DNA from: Ovis canadensis
Taxonomy: Eukaryota; Chordata; Mammalia; Artiodactyla; Bovidae
Assembly (NCBI RefSeq): GCF_042477335.2
Contig: NC_091248.1
Location: 118,262,501 to 118,326,500 of the forward strand
Direction: 5' to 3'
Length of the DNA stretch: 64,000 bases
Both the position numbers and the translations under genes were made by a program. This document shows, in pieces, positions 11,801 to 24,329 of the stretch (the first letter of the stretch is position 1; each line of letters begins with the position of its first letter). The notes below the pieces were generated by a model that was not told the origin of the DNA, searched no databases, and worked only from the letters and a program-made list of their open reading frames with translations.

Positions 11801-14800
11801 GGAGGAAAAAAAGGATTCTGGCAAAAAGCTTCAGTTAGACCAACAGCTGACTTCTCAGAAACAGCAACAGAAACCAAAGGACAGTGGAGTGATATCTTCA
11901 ATGTTCCAAGGGAAAAAGAAACAAGCAAAACATCTATACTTGCACAGATCCAATGTGGAAATCATATTCTGTGACTCCACTAACTGTGTAAATAAAGCAT
12001 TTCTTTCTAAAACCCACCCACACTAGAGTCCCAGTGGCCATGGAGGACCAAGCAGACTCACTTGCTGGAGTCATGACCACCAGCTTCCGTCACACAGGAT
12101 AGAGGGAAGCACCATGCACTTTCCTGCATCAACACGTGCAAGAGAGTAAGAGGATCCCAATCCCTCATGTTTTAGTCTGAATCTCACCAAAATGACCACT
12201 CTTATTTCTGACATATGGTGTCTGCCATGGTCCCCTGAAAACAAAGTAGAGTGAGGACAAAGAGACCCAGTTTTAGAAAAGAGACAGGTTTTTCTAAACT
12301 GTACCAAGGGTAGGCTCTGGATAGGGAAGGAAAGAAAAAAAGACGTCCAGGACTTCCCTGGTGGTCCAGTGGTTAAGAATCACCTTCCAATGCAGGAGAC
12401 ATGGGTTAGATCCCTGGTCGGGGAACTAAGTTCCCATGTGCTCTGGGGCAACTAAACCCATGTGCCACAACTACTAGGCCTGTACACCATAATCAAAGAT
12501 TCCACATGCTGCAACTAAGACCTGACAGTCAAGTAAAACAAATATTTTAGAAAAATGATATCCAGAAGTAGGATCACTCATAATTAACCAAAACTAAATC
12601 CAGAAGCAATCCAAAGAGAAGATACAGATACATTTAACTAAATGATAAATATTTCTGCATGGTAAAATACTTCATAGACAAAGCCAAAAGGCAAACAACA
12701 AGCAAAGAAAAAATACTGCAACTTACACGACAAACTAAGGGCTGATCTCCTCAACAAAAAGAAGACTCAGTGTTTAAGAAGCATACCAAAATGTTGGCTG
12801 AAGAATGAACAAAAAGACAAATAGTCCCCAGAAAAAGAAATGCAAATGGCCCTTACATGTTAGGAAAGAATATTAAACCTCACTCATAAGAGAAAGCGAA
12901 TTAAATACACTGAAATACCCTTTCCCACCTTTACTGAAGAGCTTGATGACTTCTTCTGTTTTCAAGGCTGAAGGAAACAGGCACCTCACACATTCTGGGG
13001 TGAGTGTACAAGGTTAAACCCACAAAAAGGAACTTGCGTTCACCATCTAGGACTCCAACCTGATGGCTCACCTCCACAACTAACAAACAGCACATACAGC
13101 AGACATTCTTTGTGGTATCATACTCATACTAGCAGATCACAAAAAGGCAAGCACTTCTCAAAAGGGGACAGATTAAAGCATGGCAAATACACATGATGGA
13201 GACTCATGAAGACAGAAACAGAATTCAGAAGACTTCAATTAACTGAAAAAGAGTAATTTCTTTTTTCCCCAAATTTGTATAATACTCTAAGTGAAGCTTT
13301 CATGGTGGTTCAGATGGTGAAGAATCTGCCTGCAATGCAGGAGACTGGGTTTGATCCCTGAGTCAGCCCTAGAGAAGGAAATGCGCAATCCACTCTGGTA
13401 TTTTTGGCTGGAGAATTTCATGGACAGAGGAGCCTGGAGGGCTACAGTCCACGGGGTTGCAAAGAGTTGGACAAGACTGAGCAACCAATACACATACTAA
13501 AGTGATCACCACAGTTAAGTCTAGTAATGAAGTATTAAGTGAAAAACAAAAGGTACAGAATAGTATAGACAGAACGCTACCGTTTATTCAACAAAAGAAG
13601 ACACTTTTACATACACTCATTTGCTCATTTTTGCAAAAAGAAACACAGTAAAGATAAACCAAAAATTGATGAAAATGGTTGCCCACCAAGGAAACAGTAC
13701 AGAGATATAGAGAGGAGAATTCTAACTACTGAGTAGATCTTTTCACAGTTTTGACTTCTAAATCATGTTTTACACATAGCCAAAAATAAATTTTATTAAG
13801 AAAGGGAGGAAAGAAGGCACAGCTGGCTTCGAGGAAACAGGGAGGGGCAACCCCAGGAGGTTACTGTTAGACTCACAGGTACTCTATGTGCTTGGATTGA
13901 TAATACCTTTTCCCTCTAGCTTCTTTAAATGGCCTTGCCATGCTCCACAAGTACAACCATTGAAGTCCATATGTGACATCTTAAAATAAGAAACGGAACC
14001 ACTCTCAGTCCTCTGTGAAACAGAAATGAGCCAGATTTCTCCAGCTAATGGAAGAGGCAGTCCGCTTGACAGCAGCGCTGGCTACAGTCCTGGCCTGGGC
14101 TGTCACACATCAAACTAAATGGGCACTGTGGTACCTCTCGCCATCCAAGCCACCATCCCCTAGTAACTGGCAATGGGGGTTGGAGAGAACTGACCCCTCC
14201 CCCAGCTCCAATCCCAGCCCACACGCCTCATACCTAAAACTACCAATTCAGAGTTGTCTGATCAGTGCAGAGCTCACAAATTTGTCCCTGTCAGCAGCAG
14301 GAGGGCCCTGCTCCTAAATGCTCTTAAGGCCAGGCACAGCCCTACTGGCTTCTGGTAGTCTGATATGTAAGGGAGCTCACTCTGCGGATGAATTTGGCCC
14401 ACTTGTGCCTGCAGTATCTGCTTTTGGTATTTTTAATATTCCATGATATTCAAGTATTAAAATAATGGAGTTTTGGAGGCGTATTCCATTATTTCAACAT
14501 TTACAAAAATTCAAGTCTGTGATTTAATTATTCACTTGGAAAGACAACCTGATAAGCTAGCTTCAAGTCACACTGGCCTGCAGATCACAACAAGCAGCCT
14601 TGTAGTCAGCTATCCCAACACTGCTACCCATAAGGATAATTCTTTCTCTGGTCCAATGCCTTTGCAACTAGTGGAATACGTATGCCAGTAACTGAACTGC
14701 TCTAGATGACTCTGAAGTGGAATTGCCATTCATACATAACACAACTGGAGGACAAAGAGGAACTTTAAATGCTTTGTCAGAAACAAAAACCACAGTTTGC

Positions 14801-17800
14801 TACCAGTGGGGAAAAAAACCAGCCCTGAAAAACGGTACTGATGAACCTATTTGCAGGAGAGGAACAGAGACACAGAAGTAGAAAACAGACTTGCAGACAC
14901 AAGGATGGAAAGACAGGGTGGGACGAAATGAGAGGGTAGCACTGACATGTATACACTACCATGTGTAAAACAGATCACTAGTGAGAATCCGCTGTGGAGC
15001 ACAGGGAGCTCAGCTCTGGGCGCTGTAATGACCTAGAGGCGTGGAATGGGCGTGGAGGGAGGCTCAAGAGAGAAGGGGTGTATGTACACATACAGCTGAT
15101 TCAAGTTGTTGTACAGCAGAAACCAAGACAATGTTATAAAGCAATTATATTCCAGTTAAAAAATAAGAACAAACATACAAACAGAAAAACCCAGAGCTGT
15201 TCAAACAGATATCTTCCAAGTCATAAAGCAAAAGATATAATCACTTGAAAATGGAACCAGAAAATTATCAGAGTTAGATTATTATTATTTCTTCACATTC
15301 TCTAAGTTAAGTCTAAACTAAGTAAGAACTTTCTGGTTTCTGGAAAAATCTGCACAAGAATACCTTCATGTCACAGTAACACCAATGGCAATCTTAAAGG
15401 TAAAACATCTAATTAAGTGATTTGGGGAATATCTTTTCCTTTCTGTGTGTTTTGCTTATCATTTAATGCTTTGTTAATTGTATCTGTATCATCATTAAAA
15501 CAACTATACATCAAGCATTTACCTTTTTATAACTTTGTTAAATATTATATCTTTATAATACATTTTAACTTGAAGTATGGTAAATATACAGATTTTTACA
15601 ATTCATGAAGCCTCAACCTTCTTACAGATCACTCATATAAACAGCAGCACTTTGGTATTAAGTGAAAAGTAAAGTAGCTCAGTCATGTCCGACTCTTTGC
15701 GACCCCATGAACTATACAGTCCATGCAATTCTCCAGGCCAGAATACTGAAGTGGGGAGCCTTTCCCTGGGATCGAACCTAGGTCTCCCGCACTGCAGGCA
15801 GATTCTTTACAAGCTGAGCCACAAGGTAAGGCCAGTATTAAGTGAAGGAAGGTACAAATATACTCAGAGGGCAAGGCATAGGAAATAGAGACAGAGTGCC
15901 AGGGCATAAGACTGCAAGCCAGCTAACCCTCTTGGTGCTATAGCCAGTCTGAGTAGATTTAGTATCTGCAGTTGGGCACATATCAGCTGATACACATATT
16001 ACATGACAAATTCCCTAAATGCCACCTACCAGGTTTGCTTCATCTTCACATCTTGGGGAGACACATATTTGGGTCTTCGGCAAACCTTTCTAACTGTGCC
16101 ATAGATCACGTTTTTCTGAATGAAGGCTGGTGAAAAAAAACCACAAATATACATACAGGACGGCAATGCTTTATAAACACAAATTAAACAGGTTGTAAAG
16201 CTAATTCAAATGTTAAAGCCCACAATCAGTCTGTTAAAAATAAGGCAGTTTTACACATTTCAAATATTCATAATAGGTATCTGTAGGAGACTGGATTTAA
16301 TGAATAGATGAATGATTAGTAATTGACATATCAATTATACATGAGTGCTTTTAAATTGTTCCTTCCAATCTTGTTTAAACTATTATTTTGCTCAGCAATT
16401 TTTCCCAGCTTGGATATATCAGCCCAGCCTGAGACCAAATTACCACATCTTGAGCCAGTGGGATTTAGAGTTAATATAATAATTTTACCAGTAAAGTTTT
16501 ACTTAGTTTGACTAAACTTACTCAACAGCAATATTTCTCAACCTTTTAAAACCTGTATCGTCTTTAATTAATGAAATTCTTACTCTATGCCAACCCCCAA
16601 GATTCTTATATTCATCCTGAGGGCAGGGAGGGGAACCTGTCTTTCAGGCTGAAAAGTCATGAAACCTATAGATTACATGTCCCAACCACCAGGAAATCTC
16701 TGTCAAGTCTTACTTTCTGCACATAAACAATTTATTTGACTTGAAAAACTAATTCACCCTACTGCATTTAAGCATATACCCTGTGATCACCTAGGCGTGT
16801 GTCCCTCATGCCAGAGTCCAGGTAGTCAAGAATGGGCACTCCCGGGCAGTCCCCAACATTCTGATTGGGAGACCATACTCCAGACATGGCTACCACAACC
16901 TCTTGAGTTACCCATCACTCCGCCTCTCACCAACACTCTGCTTATTAGCTTACTTAAACAGGTTTTTCACTAGTCTGTTGACTAGCATTGCAATGACTCT
17001 TAAATAACCTTTTATCAGTTCAGTTGCGTCCAACTCTTTGCGACCCCATGAATCACAGCACACCAGGCCACCCTGTCCATCACCAACTCCCAGAGTCCAC
17101 CCAAATCCATGACCATCAAGTCGATGATGCCATCCGAACATCTGATCCTCTGTCATCCTTCTCCTCCTGCCTTCAATCTTTCCCAGCATCAGGGTCTTTT
17201 CCAATGAGTCACCTCTTCACATCAGGTAGCCAAAGTGTTAGAGTAGCTTCAACATCAGTCCTGCCAATGAACACCCAGGACTGATCTCCTTTAGGATGGA
17301 CTGGTTGGATCTCCTTGCAGTCCAAGGGACTCTCAAGAGTCTTCTCCAACACCACAGCTCAAGAGCATCAATTCTTCAGTGCTTGGCTTTCTTTACAGTA
17401 CAATTCTCACATCCACACAGTTCAGTTCAGTTGCTCAGTCATGTCCGACTCTTTGCGACCCCATGAATCGCAGCACGACAGGCCTCCCTGTTCATCACCA
17501 ACTCCCAGAGTTCACTCAGACTCAAGTCCATCAAGTCAGTGATGCCATCCAGCCATCTCATCCTCTGTCGTCCCCTTCTCCTCCTGCCCCCAATCCATCC
17601 CAGCATCAGACTCTTTTCCAATGAGTCAACTCTTCACATGAGGTGGCCAAAGTACTGGAGTTTCAGCTTTAGCATCATTCCTTCCAACGAAATTCCAGGA
17701 CTGATCTCCTTCAGAATGGACTGGTTGGATCTCCTTGCAGTTCAAGGGACTCTCAAGAGTCTTCTCCAACACCACACTTCAAAAGCATCAATTCTTCAGC

Positions 17801-20800
17801 GCTCAGCCTTCTTCTCAGTCCAACTCTCACATCCATACACGACCACTGGAAAAACCATAGCCTTGACTAAACGGACCTTAGTCGGCAAAGTAATGTCTCT
17901 GCTTTTGAATATGCTATCTAGGTTGGTCATAACTTTCCTTCTAAGGAGTAAGCGTCTTTTAATCTCATGGCTGCAATCACCATCTGCAGTGATTTTGGAG
18001 CCCCCAAAAATAAAGTCTGACACTGTTTCCACTGTTTCCCCATCTATTTCCCATGAAGTGATGGGACCGGATGCCATGATCTTTGTTTTCTGAATGTTGA
18101 GCTTTAAGCCAACTTTTTCACTCTCCTCTTTTACTTTCATCAAGAGGCTTTTTAGTTCCTCTTCACTTTCTGCCATAAGGGTGGTATCATCTGCATATCT
18201 GAGGTTATTGCTATTTATCCTGGCAATCTTGATTCCAGCTTGTGCTTCTTCCAGCCCAGCGTTTCTCATGATGTACTCTGCATATAAGTTAAATAAGCAG
18301 GGTGACAATAGGCAGCCTTGATGTACTCCTTTTCCTCTTTGGAACCAGCCTGTTGTTCCATGTGCAGTTCTAACTGTTGCTTCCTGACCTGCATATAGGT
18401 TTCTCAAGAGGCAGGTCTGGTGCTCTGGTATGCCCATCTCTTTCAGAATTTTCCACAGTTTATTGTGAGCCACACAGTCAAAGGTTTTTATAGGTTAAAT
18501 TAAAAGGTATTCAAGATACGTGAATGGGCTAAGTACTTGTGAGACCTGTTCCCTACGTCCCTCGAACAGAGTAAAGCATGAGACCGTCTCCCTGATTTAC
18601 CATTAAAGAGGATACACTAGGCGAAGTCCTAAACAAGCCCTGACCATGGGGATTCTGCCAACTGATACCAGCTAACAGACATCAGGATTCTGCCTCTGGA
18701 GTCTTGGCATTTGCCTTTAGTGATTGTTCTATGACAGGAGTCCCTGAAAGGACAGAGTCAAGTCTTCCCTGATGCTACAGAACTAGTCATTTGACCTGCT
18801 GTGTGTGTCTGTGAAACGAACTTGCTTCCTGATAAATATTTAGTAAATAAATCTGAGTGGCAGACTGCCGTCTGAGACTTGCTTTTACTCTGCCGAGTAG
18901 TGACGTTATGGAGGGAGAAGTTAAGTCACCTGAAACTTCTGTGGCTAGTGTCATCTACCAACACACAGACCAAAGAGTTTTGCCCACCACATGAGCTTGG
19001 GGCAGTCTGCAAGAAATATGCTTTTCTTGAGTTTGCAGTAAACTCAGTGTGTGTTCTTCCCCACCCTCATCTTGACTATTCTGTCCCCTGGGGCAGCTGC
19101 CTGTGTTGAGAGGCTGCATCTGACATTTCTGATTTGTTTTGACAGTGTTCAGATACTTTAAAGAAATATTTCAAACTGTGATCAGCAGCAGTCAGATGGG
19201 TGCTAGTTGTATAGACTTGATCTTCAGGCCAGTCCCAACTTATTATTCCATAGATTTCTCACGATCCCCTTGAGTGCACTTGTGTTTTATCAGACTGTGG
19301 ATTATAAAACCACCTCACACATGATTGATGTTTCCCAGCAGATACTGAAAGCTGTAAGCAGTTCTCACTGTAGAGTAGAAGAAACTTTAAGGCTCTTTGC
19401 ACAGGCACATCAAGGGGGCATCGATTCTACCTTAACTAAAATTACAAGTACTACAAAACCACAAGCAAAACTAACTAGATAAAAGTAGGCAGATAAGAGT
19501 GGACTTAGGATAATTCACCAAAGACAGTTTGCTGCCCTCCAAACAGATGGTCCACAAAAGTAAACAATAAACAGTGCTTAAAGTGCTGTTTAAAAGTGCT
19601 TAAAAGGAGGTCCACTTAATTTCCTTAAAAAAAAGAAGGCTGAAAACTCATAAGGATTCAGAGATTAAAATGTAAACTTAAAGGCAAAACTGAATTGGTC
19701 ATGGATGAACTGATAAATCCATGTGAAAATGGCTTGAAAGAAGCCACAAGAAACCGAAACTAAAGGAAAAAAAAAAACACCACACCTCACAAATAAGTCA
19801 CTGGAAGACCTGACCAAAGGGTGTTTGGTCTGCTTCTGTCTGTCTGTCAAGGCAAGCAGAACAAGCCATTAAGGCCTGGACTCAGGCTACCACAAGCAGA
19901 GCACCTGATAATCCACTTCACAGCAATTTTCAGCTGATGTGTGTGTCTACCATGTGTTTTCAGCCAGCCACCAGTGCTGAAGGCACCTACAGAAAAGCTG
20001 ACGTGGACTCTGCAGCTGGGAGCAGGAGGAAGAGCGGCACAGCAGAGCCACTGTGATGTGTGCTAGTGACTAAAGTTAATCCATGGACACAGGAACTTGC
20101 CCGTGCCCACAGGACCCTGCTCCAGTGCTGCCTACATCGCCACTGCCACAGGCTGATGCTACCTGTCCCTCCACACAGGGTTCCCGTCGCCTGCCATCTA
20201 CCCCAGGCAGCTCCCCCTGCATCCTGCTGGCTGGCTCATTTGTTGACAGGTCTATTCTCCCTTCTAGATCTACAGCACTTCAGAACAGGGACCACTGCAT
20301 CCTTCTCTTTCCTGGCCCTCAATGTGTGTGCAGAGTTTCTCCACGGGTAAGACGGAAAAGGCAGAGCCAGCAGAAGATCAGGCCCTACTGGGTGAGTGCG
20401 GTGGATCAAGAAATACCTTCTCCCAACCTCACCCTGGTCATGCCGCACAGCTTGTGGGATCTCAGTTTCCTGACCAGGGACTGAATACAGGCCAAGCAGT
20501 GAAAGCCCAGACTCCTAATCACTAGGAGTGATTAGGCCTAGTGATCACTAGGCCACCAGGGAACCCCAGGAAGTACCTTTGAAGTCTAACTCATATGTGT
20601 GCTTTCCTGCCTGGAACCTCAGGGTGGCTGCTTGGGGGTTAGACCCCGGGGCACAGTACGCCAGGTAGGCCTTCTCCAAATCACTGCTGGTGACGCTGGT
20701 CACAGGGTGATCCACGCCCTGTGAAGGGAAAGCCAGATAGATATATGGTGAAGGCAAGCAGACAGACACTGGGGGCCATCCACACACCCTGCAGACAAGC

Positions 20801-23800
20801 CCACAGTGGATGTCCGTGTCCTGGGGGAGGCAGACGAGAGGAGCTGGGGGTGGGGCTGTGGTAGGAGAGAGAGGCACAGAACAAGAGCCAATAGGACTGC
20901 CTGCTGTAAGCTGCTCAGGAAAATGGAAGACAGCCCACGTGGGCCCAACTAACCTGGATAACCATGACGGGAGCAAGGGAAGAGAGGGTGCTCAATTACT
21001 TGTAATGGATAACACAACCCTTCAAGTGCAAGTGAACTCACAAACGCTATTTCACTGAGGGCCTGAGCCTCTTCTGTCCATTGTTTTGGCCTCATCCCTC
21101 CCACTCCTGACCAAACCCAGGGCCACACTAGACAGGCTCCCTGTACAAATCCAGGGAAGATGGAAGAAATCCCAGGATGCTCAGGGGGAGGCAGGTGGGG
21201 CAGAAGACGGATGGAGCAGTGATGCAGGAAGGCTGGCACTGGAAGAAGAGGGAAGGAGGAGGGCACAAGTCATCTGCTGAGAGTGCCCACGTCCACCTGG
21301 CCAGCGGGTACAGAGTGGCAATACCTCTGTATTTCAACTGGCCAATGTCCTTCTCCTGAGGGCCTGCTATATGCAAACACTGTCCTCAGCCAGGGGGCAT
21401 GTCAGTGGCCAAAGCCCCCACGAAGCTCACATTACAGAGTTTCCAGAGAAAAAAACATTTCAAATGCAGTCAAGAGCATGAAACTAAAGCTTTAATATAG
21501 CCTCTCACAACCCAGAAAAATACAAATGTCTATTAGACCACATAGCCCAACTGTCATTTGGGAGAAGCTGTCACTATAGAAATGGTGACCTCCCTACACA
21601 TGTATCTCTACAGATAACCGGGGCGGGGTTGGGGAGCTCCCTCTAGTCTTGATTCATCTATGAACATCTCTGAATAGTTGACAGCAGCAGTTACTTGACC
21701 CAGATACCAAATCAATAGCTGAAACAAGTTAATTTCATATACTTGTCCACCTTTTGTAAAGTGACTACTATAGATAAAGCAAAAAGCCAGCTCTGAAAAG
21801 CCTTAAGCTTTATTCCACAGCTACACAAACACTCCTGCACACCCAGGCACTCGCTCTGGAGCTACCTGTTCAACAGTAAGAGAGACATTTTTCTACCCCT
21901 ATTTAACAAACTATGATATCACTACAACCAAAATTACTCAGTCCTCATGAACTAACAGAGAGCTAACTGTTCCAAGATGTGACCTCATACAAATGAACTC
22001 TAAATTATCCAGTTCTGCCATAATTCCCCCAAAGCAAGCGAGTCATAAGGGGACCTGGGGATCTTTGGCTGTCAAGGGCTCCCTGGAGCAGTTTTTGTGC
22101 CCATGTTTGGAAAGACTCCTCCATCACGGACCCACAGGAAGAAACACTCTCACACTTTCCGTGACACTTACTTGTCGTCCATATTCCTGCCAAGAGCCAA
22201 ACTCATCAGTCCAGTACCAAACCCAGTTGGTGGTGAGGATGAAGTGTGGAGGTTTGGTGACCGAGGAGGCTGTGGAGAGACGGCGAGCCTGGGTGGCACC
22301 AAACTTCATGGTGTCAAAGTTCAGAAAACCAATGAGAAAGCTACTGGATGTCTCAGTGCACGTGACCCTGCAAAAGAACACAAGAAGTAAACTGAAAGTC
22401 CAGCCACATGAACGTGGGCCCTTCAGCTTCTCTCGTGGTCTCTGAGTCACTTGGCTGAAATATGTGAACATACATGGGACCTGCACATTTAAAACAATGC
22501 ATCAGGGTGGGAGGGGACTTGCTTTAAGATCCATTTTGCTGTGTGAAAATAATAAAATCACAATACTATGGAAAAGAGCCCCTGGAGGAGACAATGGCAC
22601 AATACTGGAGTGACAACCCACTCCAGTATTATTGCCTGGGAAATGCCATGGACAGAAGAGGCTGGCAGGCTACAGTCCATGAAGTTGCAAAGAGTCAGAC
22701 ACAACTGAGCAACTAAGTGCACAAACACATACACACTATGGAGAACCTGTTATGACATTCCTTTCATTACACAAAAATGCTAGGTAAAACAACTTTTTAA
22801 AAAATGCATTGCTGAGCTGACAAGAAACAAAAATCCTTAGAAGCCAAAAATAGTTAATATACACTGAATGCATGTGGGCTGGGCCAGTCCCCCTACTAAG
22901 TACTTTATACATTTTAAGGAATTAAGTCGTCATTGTACCAAAGCTGCGACTTATCCCCATTTTCACAGATGTGAAAATAGAAGCCCAGAGAGGTTCAGAA
23001 ACCTGTTTGAAGTTAAACTGCTAATAGACAGCAAAGATGGGGTTTAAGTTAAACAGTTTGGCAGAACAGCCTGCACTCTGAGCCACCACGATCTACTCGC
23101 TTTCCAAATGCTGTACTGCCCCAAGAGCAAAGGGAAGGTCTGGAACTAGTGAGGTGAATGAAAACTAAAGCCAGTGGCTGTCCAAAGGCAATGTCAGTGA
23201 GTAATGACAACAGCCCTATTTTCAGTGGCAATGAGGAAACAGGAAACAAATGTAGGATCTGAATATGGTCAAGGGTTAAATCTCCAAAGAGATATTTCAG
23301 CATAAAATCATGATTCTAAAAGACTACACATTCTTAGTGAAGGGAGCTGGGAAAGGAATCTGCTTTGCAAAGGAAGTCAGCAAGGAAATTTGCCTATGTC
23401 AGAGTTGGCTTTGGAAGGAAAGGAAGAAAACTTCCACTGAGAATTCATAAACTGCTCACACCTCAAGAAGTTAAGTTGATTCACACTTCTTTTGTGAGAA
23501 TTAAATTTAGAGATCCATAGTGGCAGTTCCCATAGAAGCAAACACAAATCCTCTCTGGAAGGAATTCACCTTCAACTCAGGCCTCAAAAGAATTTCTATA
23601 ATGCTGAAGAGGGTATAAAGAGAAGAGAACTCTCCTACACTGTTGGTGGGAATTTAAATTGGTATAGCCACTATGGAGAACAGTATGGAGGTTCCTTATA
23701 AAACTAAAAACAGAGCTACTATATGATCCTGCAATCCCACTCCTGGGCATGTATCTGGAGAAAAACATGATTCGAAAGGATACATGAACCCCAATATTCA

Positions 23801-24284
23801 TTGCTTCACTGTTTATAATAGCCAATACATGGAAGCAACCTAAGTGTCCATCGACAGGAATGGATAAAGATATGGTGCATATATATATAGATATATATGA
23901 ATATTACTCAGCTATTAAAAAGAAATAATGCCATTTGCAATATGGCATTATTCTGGGTGGATGGACCCAGGGTGTCATTCTGAGTGAAGTCAGTCAGACA
24001 GAAGGAGAAACATTGTATGACATCCCTTATATGTGGTATCTAAAAAGAAATGACACAAATGAACTTAAAGAACAGAAAAAGACTCACAGACTTAGAAATC
24101 AAATTTATGGCTGCTGGAAGAAAGGGACAGTTAGGGACTTTCGGAAGGTCATGGACATTGCTGTGTTTAAAATGGATAACCAACAAGGACCCACTGCATA
24201 CACATGGAACTCTACTCAATGTTATGTGCTAGTCTGGATGGGAGGTGCCTTTGGAGGAGAATGGATACATGTATGTATGTGTGT

Positions 24285-24329
<45 letters not shown>

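Larger units (their letters stand above)
10045..16029 (-). other. PARP12: PARP12 intron 8
   Basis: 5985 bp. It holds two CHR SINEs, a Bov-tA, a second Bov-tA with clean target-site duplications, an L1 tail and stretches of old L1. About 11480-11990 and 12550-13260 read like degraded mammalian L1 (A-rich, with phrases such as GGACAGTGGAGTGATATCTT). 13860-14940 appears unique. Confidence 0.7.
16127..20576 (-). other. PARP12: PARP12 intron 7
   Basis: 4450 bp. Contains two overlapping-content BovB copies (17019-18488) and, at its 5' end, a CHR SINE with hairpins. 18500-20430 looks unique. I saw no additional exon. Confidence 0.75.

Noticed and set aside
17796-18473. A 225-codon minus-strand RT frame as a gene
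   Set aside because: It is a 5'-truncated BovB fragment without endonuclease or promoter.
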